From: CAZKUR01 sp964556005
GTDB lineage: Bacteria > Bacteroidota > Ignavibacteria > Ignavibacteriales > Ignavibacteriaceae
DNA length: 64,000 nt
Assembly: GCA_964556005.1 (NCBI GenBank)
Contig: CAZKUR010000001.1
Span: 36,882-100,881, forward strand
Reading direction: 5' to 3'
Shown piece by piece: positions 43,253 to 52,921 of the stretch. The notes beneath the pieces are model-generated. The model made no database searches. It had not been told where the DNA came from and saw only the letters and a program-made list of their open reading frames with translations. The position numbers and the translations under genes were made by a program. Each line of letters begins with the position of its first letter. Positions within the stretch are counted from its first letter, which is position 1.

Positions 43253-44119
43253 TTATTTGCGAATAATTTTTCCGTTTTGCCGAACATAAGCTTGACCACC
43301 TAATTCATCTTTATACATTCTCAAGGATTTTTCAATTTTTTCCACAGAGGTCTTTCCGCTAATTTTAAATTGAGAAACTAACGATTGCAGATTTTCTGCA
43401 AGTCTGCTTAAATCCTCAGATGATTGCGCTACTTGCTGAATACCTACAGCGCTTTGATTTGTAACGCTTGCTATTAATTCTATATTCTTGCTAATCTGTT
43501 CGGATGCTGTAGATTGTTCTTCACTGGCCGCTGCAACTTGAGATATTATATCGACAACTTTATTTGAACCTTCAATTATTTCATTTAACGCTATCCCTGC
43601 TTGATCAGCAAGCTGAATACCGTTTTCAACTTCTTTGGTTCCTTCACTCATTGAGGTTACAGCTTCGCCTGTATCTTTCTGTATTTTCTTTATCATCTCC
43701 GCTATTTCTTTCGTTGCTTTTGTTGTCCTCTCTGCAAGTTTTCTCACTTCATCGGCAACGACTGCAAAACCTCTCCCCTATTCTCCGGCACGGGCAGCTT
43801 CAATAGCAGCATTTAAGGCAAGCAAATTAGTCTGGTCGGCAATGTCATCAATTACCTGGATAATCTCACCAATTTGATCACTTCCTTTACCGAGTTCTTG
43901 AACAGTTTGCTAAGAAATTTTTGGAACCAGCTTTTCATACCCCGGTTTTGGCCAGGAATATTCCAGATATCCGCTTCCGGTTGTTTTAGCAATTTGGACA
44001 AAGTCCCTAAAAATGTACTTACCGTCGGGACCTTTAAAATCACTAAGATCTTTTCCATTCAATTGGGGTTTTGTAGCATGCATTACAATATTGCATGATA
44101 AATCGTTCACAAATAAATC
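43253..44119 (-). pseudogene. Chemoreceptor remnant with internal deletion and two amber codons
   Basis: Two receptor pieces are joined in one frame. The N-terminal piece (44119-43913) is part of a single-Cache (sCache_2-type) sensor, e.g. MHATKPQLNGKDLSDFKGPD and GSGYLEYSWPKPGYEK. The next codon is TAG (43912-43910), then the signalling hairpin resumes with QTVQELGKGSDQIGEIIQV and its tip. A second TAG (43780-43778) replaces the Gln of GEQGRGF, conserved in the other receptors here. The second membrane helix, HAMP and the first half of the signalling domain are missing, as are the start and first membrane helix. The C-terminal 164 codons are open. TAG terminates fliP in this genome, so readthrough is not expected. 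Confidence 0.85.
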
Positions 44120-44120
44120 C

Positions 44121-45042
44121 GGCTCCTCCAGATGGTTCAATGTAAATGCTAAAAAAATTGTTTTTCAGTCTAACCCGGCGATACTTGCAACTGTGTATGA
44201 TATTACCGATCGAAAATTTGCAGAAGAAGAATCGTTAAAGCATATTGAAGAGCTTCGAGCAGATCGCGATCTAATCGAACAAAATGCCGGTGAACTCGCC
44301 TACCTAACTAATAAGCTTGTAGGATCGGAAACTCAATTGAAAAAACTGAACTCTGATAAAGATAAGTTTTTCTCATTACTCTCTCATGATCTTAGATCTC
44401 CTTTCCACATTATAATAGGGTGTGCTGGCATTTTAAATAGCGAAATAAATTACCTTAGCAGAAACGATATTAAGCAAATGTCGGGTTCTATTTTATCTTC
44501 TGCAATAAATTATATGAATTTATTAAACAGCTTGCTGGAATGGTCAAAAATTCAAATCGGTTCTTTTAGCATAAATCCATCTGAAATAAACTTAAATAAG
44601 TTCGTTGCCGATATATTTTCAATCGTCAGAGAATCTGCATATAATAAAACTATTTCGCTTATTGCAAATATTTCTACCGGTATGGAGTTATTCTCAGATA
44701 AACAAATACTTCAATCGATAATTCAAAACATGCTTACAAATGCAATTAAATTCACAAAACCGAACGGTTTGATAATTGTTACTGCTGAAAAAGCAGAGGA
44801 AGAAATCAGAATAAGTATTACAGATAATGGTATTGGCCTTGAAAAAGAAAATTTAAAAATATTATTAATCAAAAAAACAAAATTTTTCCACAAAAGGAAC
44901 AGTTGATGAAACTGGAACGGGACTTGGAATCAGGCTAAGTATCGAACTAGTAGAATTATTGCACGGCAGAATAGAGGTTAAAAGCAAGCCTGGAGAAGGA
45001 AGTGTTTTTTCAGTTATTTTACCGGTTGCCGCAGCTTCCTAA
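44121..45042 (+). pseudogene. Truncated, frameshifted PAS histidine kinase
   Basis: The plus strand encodes the last part of a PAS domain (SSRWFNVNAKKIVFQSNPAI, then TVYDITDRKFAEEE), a HisKA box with an intact histidine (FFSLLSHDLRSPFHIIIG) and an ATPase domain with the N-box (QNMLTNAIKFTKPNG) and ITDNGIGLEKEN. A run of seven A (44871-44877) then shifts the frame; with six A it would go on as KKQNFSTKGTVDETGTGLGI through ELLHGRIEVKSKPGEGSVFS to the stop at 45040-45042. There is no start codon or first PAS half: homology begins at about 44121, head to head with the Cache remnant. So the 5' end was lost in the same rearrangement. Confidence 0.82.
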
Positions 45043-45306
45043 ACTCAATCCGTTTAAATTTCTTCCCCGGAAATTTTTAGATTATAAATTTTTCTGCCGC
45101 CTTTTTATAGAATTATTATTTCTTCCCTATTTTATTATGTTTATCATCTACTTAACAAAAAATCTTAATTGACTTGATGATGATAAAAATTAAATTAATC
45201 CTTATTAGTCTTGACCCCTGATTTCCTGTTCACAAATATTTATCAAACTTAATATATATTTGTATAAGCTATTAATTTTTTATAGACCACTTCCAAATAA
45301 CGCTGC
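45043..45306. other. 264-base intergenic region before the five-PAS kinase
   Basis: AT-rich spacer with TTGACT and TTGACC hexamers followed by A/T-rich stretches that could form a promoter for the plus-strand kinase, but no convincing spacing. No hairpin of note and no open frame of length. It must contain the start of the 45.3 kb transcript. Confidence 0.35.
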
Positions 45307-47937
45307 ATGCAGAAAAAAAATTATAAAAGCATATTTGATCAAGTTCCGATAGGATTTTTCAGAGTTTCGCCTGAAGGGAAATTCATAATTGTAAATAAAG
45401 CAATAATAGAACTATTAGGATATAATTCCGAAAAAGAATTGATGAATAAAAATTTTCTGAATCATGTATATTACTCTACTCGAGGTAGAAAAAATAAACC
45501 TGCATTTCCTTTAAAACCCGGGACAAAAAAATTATGGAAAAAAGACGGGGTTTTAATCGAGCTTCATCTGGAATTTACAAAGTTTAATGACAGTAAAGGT
45601 AAAGTGAAATACTACGAAGGATTTGCATTTGGAGTGAGCAAGGAAAAGAAAGTAAATCAAAGTGACGTCAAACGAATGGAAAAGAATGAAGTTAAAAGTC
45701 ATTCCGAAAAAACTTTGACGGACGAAAAATCGATACTTGAAAGATTATACCAATCGCCTTATACCGGAATTTTTACTTTTAATTCAGACGGCAAATTTAT
45801 AAGCGTCAACGAAGCCTTTCGTAAAATACTCGGCTATAGCAAAGAAGAATTAAAAAAATTTGCGTTTACGGATCTCATTTACGAAGAAGATAAAATAAGC
45901 AGTATCATAATGCTAAACCGGTTGAAAAACGGGGAGATAAATAATTATAAGATAGAAAAATGGTTTCGAAGAAAGGATAAAAAATTTATATGGACAAGCA
46001 TCGCAACAATTGCAGTAAAGGATGAAAACAATAATTTTATTAAAGGAATAGCGACAGTTCACGATTTTACAAAAAGTAAAAATGCTGAGAATGAATTGTC
46101 GATTAAAGAAGAATACTACAGAACCCTAATAGAAAATTCGGGGGATTTATTAACCATCCTAAACCATGATTGGACAATTAGGTACCAGAGCCCTTCGGTT
46201 CAAAAAATAACAGGGTATAAGTTGGGAGAACTTTCCGGGCAAAATATTTTTGACTATGTACATCCGGATGACTCCGTGGAGGCAGTGAAAATATTAAAGG
46301 CCGTTCCTGAAAATTACGACGATATTAAGACAATTGAATTAAGATTCCTGCATAAAAACGGAAGCTGGTGCTTTCTCGAAGGCGCAGTTAACAATATGCT
46401 CTGGAATCCTTTAATAAAAGGGTATGTTATAGACTTCAGAGATATATCAGACAGAATTGTTGCTGATGAAAAACTTAAAGAGAGCGAGGAAAGATTTAGA
46501 GAGCTTGCAGAAAATATTCGTGATGCATTTACAATTTTTAATATCGATGACAATAAAATTCTGTATGCAAGCCCGGCTTACAGCGAAATTTGGGGCTCGA
46601 ATATTCAGGATTTATATAAAGACCCGGTTTCATGGCTTAGAAAAATATATCCTGCAGATTTTAATTTTGTGAGGAAAGCATTCAGGGAGCTCTCTAAGAC
46701 ACAAACATTTAACATTGAGTACAGAATATTTAAAAAACCTGGAGTTATCAGATGGATACGTCAGAGGGCATTTCCTATAAAGGATAAAAAGGAAAAAATA
46801 TTCAGGTATGCCAGCATTGCCGAAGATGTTACGGAACAAAAATTAGCAGAGGAACAGATACGAAAATTTTCTCATGCAATTCAGCAAAATCCGGCCTTAA
46901 TAATGATTACCGATCCGAGTGGTACTATTGAATATGTTAATCCGAAATTTACAAAAGTTACCGGGTATACTATTGAAGAAATAAAGGGAAAAAACCCTAG
47001 AGTTTTGAAGTCCGGTTTTACCAGTAATGCTGTTTACAACATTTTATGGAAAACGATAAAATCAGGCGGAACATGGCAGGGAGAAATACAAAATAAAAAG
47101 AAAAACGGTGAGCCATACTGGGAATCTCAAATCATTTCTCCAATAGTCGACGAACAAGGTAATGTTACTCATTTTGTTGCAGTTAAAGAAGATATTACAC
47201 TTAGAAAATTTCATGAAGCACAAATGTTGGAAGCTAAAGAGCGTGCCGAAAGTTCGGATAAATTAAAGAGTGAATTCATTGCTCAAATGTCCCATGAGAT
47301 CAGAACTCCGTTAAATAATATTCTAACTTATACATCTTTACTCCGGGATGAATTGGAAAGATATTTACCACCGGATCTCGAAACTGCTTTCGACGTTATT
47401 AAATCCAGTGCGAACAGGCTGGTTCGAACAATCGACATGATCCTGAATCTTTCGAGAGTTCAGTCCGGCAATTACGAATTATCTTATGAGGAAGTTGATC
47501 TTAAGGAATTGCTTAATAACCTGACACTTGAATTTTACAACAGCGCAAAAAATAAGGAACTGAAAATCGATTTTTATAACTCTGCCCGTTTATCGGTGAT
47601 TAAAACCGATGCTCACTTAATAGGACAAATTTTAACCAACCTGATCGATAACGCGATTAAATATACTAATTACGGAAAAATTACAATCAAATTGTATAAC
47701 CGGGATAATTTGATTTGTGTTGATGTAACTGATACCGGCATCGGAATATCAAAAAATTTTATGACAGATTTATTTAATCCTTTTACACAGGAGGATTTAG
47801 GTGTAACACGCCATTATGAAGGAATAGGCCTGGGGTTAGCACTTGTTAAAAAATATGCGGAATTGTTATATGCTGAAATTAAAGTAAAGAGTGAAAAAGG
47901 AACTGGAACTACATTTACGGTAGAAATGGCTATTTGA
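45307..47937 (+). CDS. Soluble multi-PAS sensor histidine kinase
   Basis: An 876-residue kinase with no signal peptide or membrane helix. Five PAS domains are visible: about residues 5-110, 140-260, 265-385, 390-520 and 525-640 (for example FRVSPEGKFIIVNKAIIELL and LIMITDPSGTIEYVNPKFTK), three with PAC-type ends (DITLRK, DVTEQK). Then HisKA with the phosphoacceptor His at about 663 (AQMSHEIRTPLNNIL), and an ATPase domain with DNAIKYTNYGK, DTGIGISKN and GIGLGLALVKKY. It has no linked receiver domain and its stop overlaps the end of the convergent response regulator by 8 bases. Partner unknown; possibly that regulator or a distant one. Confidence 0.9.
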   Translation: MQKKNYKSIFDQVPIGFFRVSPEGKFIIVNKAIIELLGYNSEKELMNKNFLNHVYYSTRGRKNKPAFPLKPGTKKLWKKDGVLIELHLEFTKFNDSKGKVKYYEGFAFGVSKEKKVNQSDVKRMEKNEVKSHSEKTLTDEKSILERLYQSPYTGIFTFNSDGKFISVNEAFRKILGYSKEELKKFAFTDLIYEEDKISSIIMLNRLKNGEINNYKIEKWFRRKDKKFIWTSIATIAVKDENNNFIKGIATVHDFTKSKNAENELSIKEEYYRTLIENSGDLLTILNHDWTIRYQSPSVQKITGYKLGELSGQNIFDYVHPDDSVEAVKILKAVPENYDDIKTIELRFLHKNGSWCFLEGAVNNMLWNPLIKGYVIDFRDISDRIVADEKLKESEERFRELAENIRDAFTIFNIDDNKILYASPAYSEIWGSNIQDLYKDPVSWLRKIYPADFNFVRKAFRELSKTQTFNIEYRIFKKPGVIRWIRQRAFPIKDKKEKIFRYASIAEDVTEQKLAEEQIRKFSHAIQQNPALIMITDPSGTIEYVNPKFTKVTGYTIEEIKGKNPRVLKSGFTSNAVYNILWKTIKSGGTWQGEIQNKKKNGEPYWESQIISPIVDEQGNVTHFVAVKEDITLRKFHEAQMLEAKERAESSDKLKSEFIAQMSHEIRTPLNNILTYTSLLRDELERYLPPDLETAFDVIKSSANRLVRTIDMILNLSRVQSGNYELSYEEVDLKELLNNLTLEFYNSAKNKELKIDFYNSARLSVIKTDAHLIGQILTNLIDNAIKYTNYGKITIKLYNRDNLICVDVTDTGIGISKNFMTDLFNPFTQEDLGVTRHYEGIGLGLALVKKYAELLYAEIKVKSEKGTGTTFTVEMAI

Positions 47938-49318
47938 TTTTTTTTGTAACCTCTATTTTTAACTGCTCCATCCTATATCTTAATTTGGATCTTGAAAGCC
48001 CCAAAATCTTAGCAGCTTGCACCTGGTTTCCATTGGTAATATTCAAAGTTTTAAGAATCAAATCTTTGATGACGGTATCCATTTTAACCCCGTTATGCGG
48101 GATAGTCATCGAAAATTTTCCGTTCTGTACATCATTATTACCTGAAGGAAGCAAATTGATTAAATGATATGGTTTCACTTCTTCTTCATCAATCAACAAT
48201 GCAACTCTTTCAATAAGATTTCTTAATTCGCGAATATTTCCTTTCCATGAATATGATTTCAGGATGTTTATGGCATCAGGCTGAATATCTCTTATTCCTT
48301 TATTGAGTTTCGATGCAAATTCTTTAAGAAAGGCAAGGCTAAGGTAAGGGATATCATCTACTCTTTCGCGCAGTGGCGGCAGTAATATCTTGGCTACATT
48401 CAGCCTATAATATAAATCTTCTCTAAAATTTCCATTTTGAACTTCTTCTTCAAGATTTTTATTTGTGGCTGCAATTACTCGTACATTTACTGAAATTTCT
48501 TTCTCTCCTCCAACCCTGTAAAATCTTTTTTCCTGCAGAACCCTCAGCAATTTTACCTGAAGATCAGGCGTTAGTTCTCCGATTTCATCAAGCAGAAGCG
48601 TTCCTTCATTAGCAAGCTCAAATTTCCCTAATTTAGTTTTTGATGAAGCTCCTGTAAAAGCCCCTTTCTCATGACCAAACAATTCGCTTTCCGCAAGTTC
48701 TTTAGGAATTGCAGCACAGTTTATTTGAACAAAAGGAGATTTACATCGCGGGCTGTTTTGATGAATATATTTTGCAAACTCTTCCTTGCCGGTTCCGCTT
48801 TCGCCTTCAATTAAAATTGTTGTATCCGGGCTGCCGGCATATTTTTCAACAAGATTTAAAACAGAGGCAATTTTTCTGCTCTTTCCGAAAAACTCTCTCG
48901 TTAATTTATCGCCTTCCATTAATTGGCTAAGTTTGTTTACTTCCGAACGAAGTGCGATATTTTCCATTGATCTGCTTAGCACAAGTTTTAATTGGTCCAT
49001 ATCGATTGGCTTCAGCAGGAAATCATATGCACCTAACTTCATTGCCGTAACAGCAGTTTTTACATCGGAATAACCCGTAATCATAATAATGGGAATATGA
49101 GAGTATAACTTTTTAAATGACTTAAGAAGGTCTAATCCGTTAGCAGTGGTTAAATAAATATCGAGCAAAATAACATCCGGCCCAAAAAATCTAATATTTT
49201 TTTCTGCTTCTTCAGGTAGGAAACACGTTTCTACGTCATAATCAAATTTGACAAGAATTTTTTTTAATGAATTGCATACTAAGTTATCGTCGTCAATAAT
49301 TAAAATTTTAAATTTCAT
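47930..49318 (-). CDS. Sigma-54-dependent response regulator (FlgR/FleR-like)
   Basis: A 462-residue NtrC-family activator. The receiver domain has Asp53 (VILLDIYLTTANG), the central AAA+ domain has the Walker A GESGTGKEE near residue 174, the sigma-54-contacting GAFTGA loop (HEKGAFTGASS near 225) and the Walker B with LLLDEIGEL, and the C-terminal Fis-type helix-turn-helix includes NQVQAAKILGLSRSKLRYRM. It overlaps its kinase gene by 11 bases. Being next to flgM and fliD it is likely the flagellar activator, equivalent to FlgR of epsilon-proteobacteria or FleR of pseudomonads. Confidence 0.88.
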   Translation of the reverse strand: MKFKILIIDDDNLVCNSLKKILVKFDYDVETCFLPEEAEKNIRFFGPDVILLDIYLTTANGLDLLKSFKKLYSHIPIIMITGYSDVKTAVTAMKLGAYDFLLKPIDMDQLKLVLSRSMENIALRSEVNKLSQLMEGDKLTREFFGKSRKIASVLNLVEKYAGSPDTTILIEGESGTGKEEFAKYIHQNSPRCKSPFVQINCAAIPKELAESELFGHEKGAFTGASSKTKLGKFELANEGTLLLDEIGELTPDLQVKLLRVLQEKRFYRVGGEKEISVNVRVIAATNKNLEEEVQNGNFREDLYYRLNVAKILLPPLRERVDDIPYLSLAFLKEFASKLNKGIRDIQPDAINILKSYSWKGNIRELRNLIERVALLIDEEEVKPYHLINLLPSGNNDVQNGKFSMTIPHNGVKMDTVIKDLILKTLNITNGNQVQAAKILGLSRSKLRYRMEQLKIEVTKKIK

Positions 49319-50027
49319 TTAATGGAGCCTGGTTTAATGAATTGAAAGTAATATAAAATTTCGTACCTTTGCCGACGCTGGATACGAAATCAATTTTTGC
49401 ATTATTTTCATCTAAAATCTTTTTGCAAATATTTAGTCCAAGACCTGTACCGGATTTTTTACCCGTAAAAAACTCGTCAAAAATTTTTGGCTTATCCTCA
49501 TCTTTAATTCCATTCCCAAAATCTTCAACTTCCCAAATTACTTTATTTGATTTTTTATAAGTCCTTACAATAATTTTGTTATTCGCGGATTGCGATTCAA
49601 CTGCATTTGTTAGAATATTCAAAAAAACCTGTATCAATTTATTTTTATCAAAAGCAACAATCGGATCCGAGTTATCCATTTTTTTGATAATTTCCAGGTT
49701 GGTTTTATTTGCATATCCTTTCACTAAGTCGATAGCTTGCTTTGTCAATTGATTTATTGAACAAGCCGTACCATTCGAGTTAGATTTCCTTGAAAATTCG
49801 AGAAAGTCTTCTATTAAGTGGCTAATTCTATTGGTTGCTTCGAGGCAGGCTTCTATTGCTTCAACTGAATCTTTCGGCAGGCCGTTTTCAAGTTTTAGAT
49901 AATCAAGATTTAGCTTTATAGCAAATAAAGGATTTCTAATTTCATGGACAAAACTGGCGTTTAATTTTCCAAGAAGATGAAGTTTATTATTTTGAGCAAT
50001 TTCCGTATCCACAGAAGCAAACAGCAA
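49308..50027 (-). CDS. Short soluble histidine kinase (FlgS-like)
   Basis: A 239-residue kinase with only HisKA and ATPase domains: the phosphoacceptor is His28 in SFVHEIRNPLFAIKLN, followed by the N-box LTNAVESQSANN, EDFGNGIKDEDKP and TGKKSGTGLGLNICKKI. It has no membrane segment and no PAS domain, so it presumably senses an intracellular flagellar cue, as FlgS does. The start is uncertain: the frame opens just after a stop with TTG at 50027 and there is no ATG; GTG at 50012 is the alternative. It pairs with the activator gene downstream. Confidence 0.85.
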   Translation of the reverse strand: MLFASVDTEIAQNNKLHLLGKLNASFVHEIRNPLFAIKLNLDYLKLENGLPKDSVEAIEACLEATNRISHLIEDFLEFSRKSNSNGTACSINQLTKQAIDLVKGYANKTNLEIIKKMDNSDPIVAFDKNKLIQVFLNILTNAVESQSANNKIIVRTYKKSNKVIWEVEDFGNGIKDEDKPKIFDEFFTGKKSGTGLGLNICKKILDENNAKIDFVSSVGKGTKFYITFNSLNQAPLNEI

Positions 50028-50139
50028 CCTTTATATATCCGTTATCTAAAAATAACTACTCGTTCTAATTTATACAAGAAATTTTTACACAAAAATAAAC
50101 TATTGACAAATTTGACAACTTGTTGAAGCGAAGTAATTA
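50028..50139 (-). promoter_or_regulatory. Gap likely holding the promoter of the flagellar two-component pair
   Basis: A 112-base AT-rich gap between flgM and the FlgS-like kinase. It contains two TTGTCAA copies on the minus strand 10 bases apart and a TTGTCA-N16-TAAAAA arrangement resembling a housekeeping promoter. No sigma-28 or sigma-54 match is seen. Confidence 0.3.
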
Positions 50140-50391
50140 CTAAGATTTTTTCAACACGTTGTAAATCTTTTGGGAAATTTTACTGATAACTTCATCCGAA
50201 TTGTAAAAATTACTCTCAATTTTTTGCTTTATGTCTGCTAATTTTTGAGAATCCATTTTACTACTCAACTCCCTTGCTTGATCGGATAATTCAAAGCTGT
50301 CAATTTTACTTTCCTTTTTTCCGTCTTTTATCTTTTTGCCTTCATAAGCACTATTGAGGTAAAGGTTATTAGAAACTGATTTTATTTGCAT
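50140..50391 (-). CDS. flgM: FlgM-like anti-sigma-28 factor
   Basis: An 83-residue soluble protein. Its C-terminal half fits the FlgM pattern: FELSDQARELSS, then KLADIKQKIESNFYNSDEVI and SKISQKIYNVLKKS (compare the family layout of a ...SpeAREL... motif, then lxxIkxaIxxGxYxxdxxxiaxkil). FlgM holds FliA inactive until exported through the finished hook. It lies 5 bases after the FliT-like gene in the filament operon, a common place. Conservation is modest, so the call rests on pattern and context. Confidence 0.75.
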   Translation of the reverse strand: MQIKSVSNNLYLNSAYEGKKIKDGKKESKIDSFELSDQARELSSKMDSQKLADIKQKIESNFYNSDEVISKISQKIYNVLKKS

Positions 50392-50396
50392 CCTTC

Positions 50397-50726
50397 TTAC
50401 CTTTTATAAGTTACGATTTTTTTATAATTCTGCATTTGTAACAATTTTTTAAGAATAATTGCAGACTCGCTTTCTTTTGAACTTATTATATTATCGATAA
50501 AAGATTGAATTTGTTTAGCTAAATCATTTATCTCTGGATTGTTCTTCCTCAATTCACCCATTTTCGGCTCATTTGGGAAAGAATTTCTCAATTCAGTAAT
50601 TTCTTGTGTTGCCCTTTTGATTTCTTCAATCTTTAAAAAGAAATTGGAATCATCAAGCTGACTTAATAGCAGCAATACTTGCGCCAGATGATCTTTTAAT
50701 AATTCACAACTTGTTGTATTCGGCAT
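50397..50726 (-). CDS. Small helical FliT/FlgN-like flagellar chaperone candidate
   Basis: A 109-residue, all-helical, proline-poor protein directly after fliD (7-base gap) and before flgM. Size and position suit FliT, the chaperone of FliD, or FlgN, the chaperone of FlgK/FlgL. Sequence alone does not decide: FliT and FlgN are weakly conserved helical proteins. It has a C-terminal amphipathic helix (SAIILKKLLQMQNYKKIV). Confidence 0.6.
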   Translation of the reverse strand: MPNTTSCELLKDHLAQVLLLLSQLDDSNFFLKIEEIKRATQEITELRNSFPNEPKMGELRKNNPEINDLAKQIQSFIDNIISSKESESAIILKKLLQMQNYKKIVTYKR

Positions 50727-50733
50727 AGTCTTT

Positions 50734-52518
50734 TTACGAAGTTGTTGTTGACGACATACCTAACATGTTCTGAAGCGACATTAATGATGCAAGCTGAATC
50801 TGCAACTTTTCGTACTGATTTCGTAATGTATCTGCTTCTTTATTTATCATGTCCTGATAACGGGTTTGTTTATCATTCAGTGAAGTTATATTGTTATTCA
50901 GGCTATTTATTGAAGTATTTAAATAGCCGCTATTTCCAAGGTAAGGATTTATTTTGTTATAAATAGTGTTTGCAATTCCATTATCGTTGTTGAAAAGAGC
51001 TGCAACCTGCTCCGGCGAATTAGTCAAAGCCGAATCTAATTTTGTAGAATCGGAAATGCTTAAACCCGAGCTGCTGTCGAAAGTAATTCCTAATTGTGTT
51101 AATGAATTTATATCACCATTTGGAATTCCGGAAACTTTTGAAAAAATAATTGATTGGAAAAAGTATGAAAGTGTACTGGCATTTATATCACCGGAAAATG
51201 TGGCTGTTTGTGATGAAGTCGATTTACTGTTTGATCTAATATATGTGTAAATATCATTAAATTGATCTATAAAATTCTGAATCTTGCCTTTAACTGTATC
51301 AATGTCATTTCCAACTAAAACATTTACATCCTGGTCGGAAGACTGCATCGTCGATTGGAGATTTAATGTAACCCCGGGAACCAGGTCAGTTATTGAATTG
51401 CTGTCTCTCTGTATCGATATTCCGTTGAATAGAAATTTTGAATTGAGCTGGTTATTTGTATCGGTTATATCCGAATAAATAAAACCTGCGCTGGATGGAT
51501 TATTAACTTCATCGTAAGCCGGTCTGCTCGAACCAAGATTTATCCCGAGAGTGGTCAACACATTCGAACTTCCGGAATCCGATAAACCGCTAATCCGGTA
51601 ATCTACCCCGGTATCCTTTGCGGTTAACGAAAGTCTTGTTGTGCTTGTAGTAGGGTTAAATTCCGAGGCGCTTACTATACTTCCGGCTGCTTTTTCTTGA
51701 GTAACTGCTACTCCCAAATCGCTGACTACGTCAAAACCGCTGCCGCTTTTTATAGTAAGATATTTTGATGAATCGGTTAAGGTAAACTTTATGCTTTCCT
51801 TTGTCGGATCATTAGCATCGACAACCTTTTCCGCTTTAACGCCGTTAACAACACCGTTTACTTTACCAATAATTTCATTTAATAAATCGTCGTAGGTGCC
51901 GCCGCCATTAACAGAAATGGAAGTTTCAGTTCCGCCGATATCGAGAGTAAAAGTGCTTGCGCCGCCCGTATAAGCATTGGCGGCTGTTTTTTCAGTTGAA
52001 GTAACTGAAGCTTCATCTTTATTTATTGCATCGCTAATCGCCGATAGAGCGGTTTGGTAATTCTCTGTTCCGTCAAATGTAACTTCAACGTTACTTGTAT
52101 ATTCTCCACCGCTTCCGTCGCCTGTTTTAATTGTAAATTGCTGGGTTCCGGTTAATCCACTTGCATCGCTAGTGTTGAATGAATTGGACAGCAGCAAATC
52201 GTTTTTAGCCAACTGGTTTACACGCATGCTGAATGAACCTGTTGAAGCATTATTCGCTGCAGTTGCCGTCAACACATTCGTGTCTGAGGAATTAACGCTT
52301 TTAGAATTGAAGACGGAATCAGTATCGGTAGTTTTTAAATCCGCTAATAAAGTTTTGAATGAGCTCATCTTGGAGCTTAATGTTCCATAAGCAGAAACAA
52401 CATTCTGGTACTTCGTAGTCTTATTGGTTACCGGAGTAATCAATCTTTGAGTTTCCGAAGTAATATAGGAACTTACAAGTGAGTCGATGCTTGAGCTTGT
52501 TAAAATATTTGTAGCCAT
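50734..52518 (-). CDS. fliD: Flagellar filament cap protein FliD
   Basis: A 594-residue cap protein with the FliD_N signature near the start (IDSLVSSYITSETQRLITPV) and the FliD_C end with helices in GNSGYLNTSINSLNNNITSL and RYQDMINKEADTLRNQYEKL. The middle is a Ser/Thr-rich beta domain. Somewhat longer than the enteric 468. It follows fliS with a 23-base gap. Confidence 0.95.
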   Translation of the reverse strand: MATNILTSSSIDSLVSSYITSETQRLITPVTNKTTKYQNVVSAYGTLSSKMSSFKTLLADLKTTDTDSVFNSKSVNSSDTNVLTATAANNASTGSFSMRVNQLAKNDLLLSNSFNTSDASGLTGTQQFTIKTGDGSGGEYTSNVEVTFDGTENYQTALSAISDAINKDEASVTSTEKTAANAYTGGASTFTLDIGGTETSISVNGGGTYDDLLNEIIGKVNGVVNGVKAEKVVDANDPTKESIKFTLTDSSKYLTIKSGSGFDVVSDLGVAVTQEKAAGSIVSASEFNPTTSTTRLSLTAKDTGVDYRISGLSDSGSSNVLTTLGINLGSSRPAYDEVNNPSSAGFIYSDITDTNNQLNSKFLFNGISIQRDSNSITDLVPGVTLNLQSTMQSSDQDVNVLVGNDIDTVKGKIQNFIDQFNDIYTYIRSNSKSTSSQTATFSGDINASTLSYFFQSIIFSKVSGIPNGDINSLTQLGITFDSSSGLSISDSTKLDSALTNSPEQVAALFNNDNGIANTIYNKINPYLGNSGYLNTSINSLNNNITSLNDKQTRYQDMINKEADTLRNQYEKLQIQLASLMSLQNMLGMSSTTTS

Positions 52519-52541
52519 ATTATTTCAACTAAAATTAGATA

Positions 52542-52886
52542 TTAATTATTCTGGGTTTTCGTAAACGCTTCCAGCCAGCTTAATCTTAATTCACTCAATA
52601 TGGAATGAACTATTTCGTAGTTTCTTTTTCTCATTTCGCTTTGGCAAAATTGATAAAGTTTCATTAAACCAACGGATATTTCTCTAACCTCTTCGCTATC
52701 GAATCTTAGAGCATTTATCAAAGTTTGGATGGCTTCGTTTGTTTTTTCAAGATTCTTTTTTTGGCAATTTACCAAAGCCAGATCATATATTTTTATCAGC
52801 AGGCGTTGAGGCGAAGCTTCTAAAATGTCTTTAATAACGTAATTCTTTAGTAATTTCTGATGATTTGCTGTTGCGGTATTTTCCAT
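52542..52886 (-). CDS. fliS: Flagellin export chaperone FliS
   Basis: A 114-residue four-helix protein with the FliS signatures YVIKDILEASPQRLLIKIYD, LALVNCQKKNLEKTNEAIQT and RFDSEEVREISVGLMKLYQF. FliS binds the flagellin C-terminus to prevent early polymerisation. It is the gene right after flagellin, past a terminator hairpin, so it can be made by partial readthrough or its own promoter. Confidence 0.94.
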   Translation of the reverse strand: MENTATANHQKLLKNYVIKDILEASPQRLLIKIYDLALVNCQKKNLEKTNEAIQTLINALRFDSEEVREISVGLMKLYQFCQSEMRKRNYEIVHSILSELRLSWLEAFTKTQNN

Positions 52887-52921
52887 TTTTTAACTAACGT
52901 TTTACTATTAGAATTAAAGAA

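Noticed and set aside
43910..43912. In-frame TAG codons in the receptor remnant as possible amber recoding or readthrough
   Set aside because: TAG is used as the ordinary stop of fliP and of the 55.4 kb glycosyltransferase gene here, the second TAG replaces a conserved Gln by a single base change, and most of the receptor is missing, so decay explains it better.
44013..44120. Plus-strand start upstream of the truncated kinase
   Set aside because: These codons are the reverse of the Cache remnant and show no PAS similarity; the frame is open by chance.
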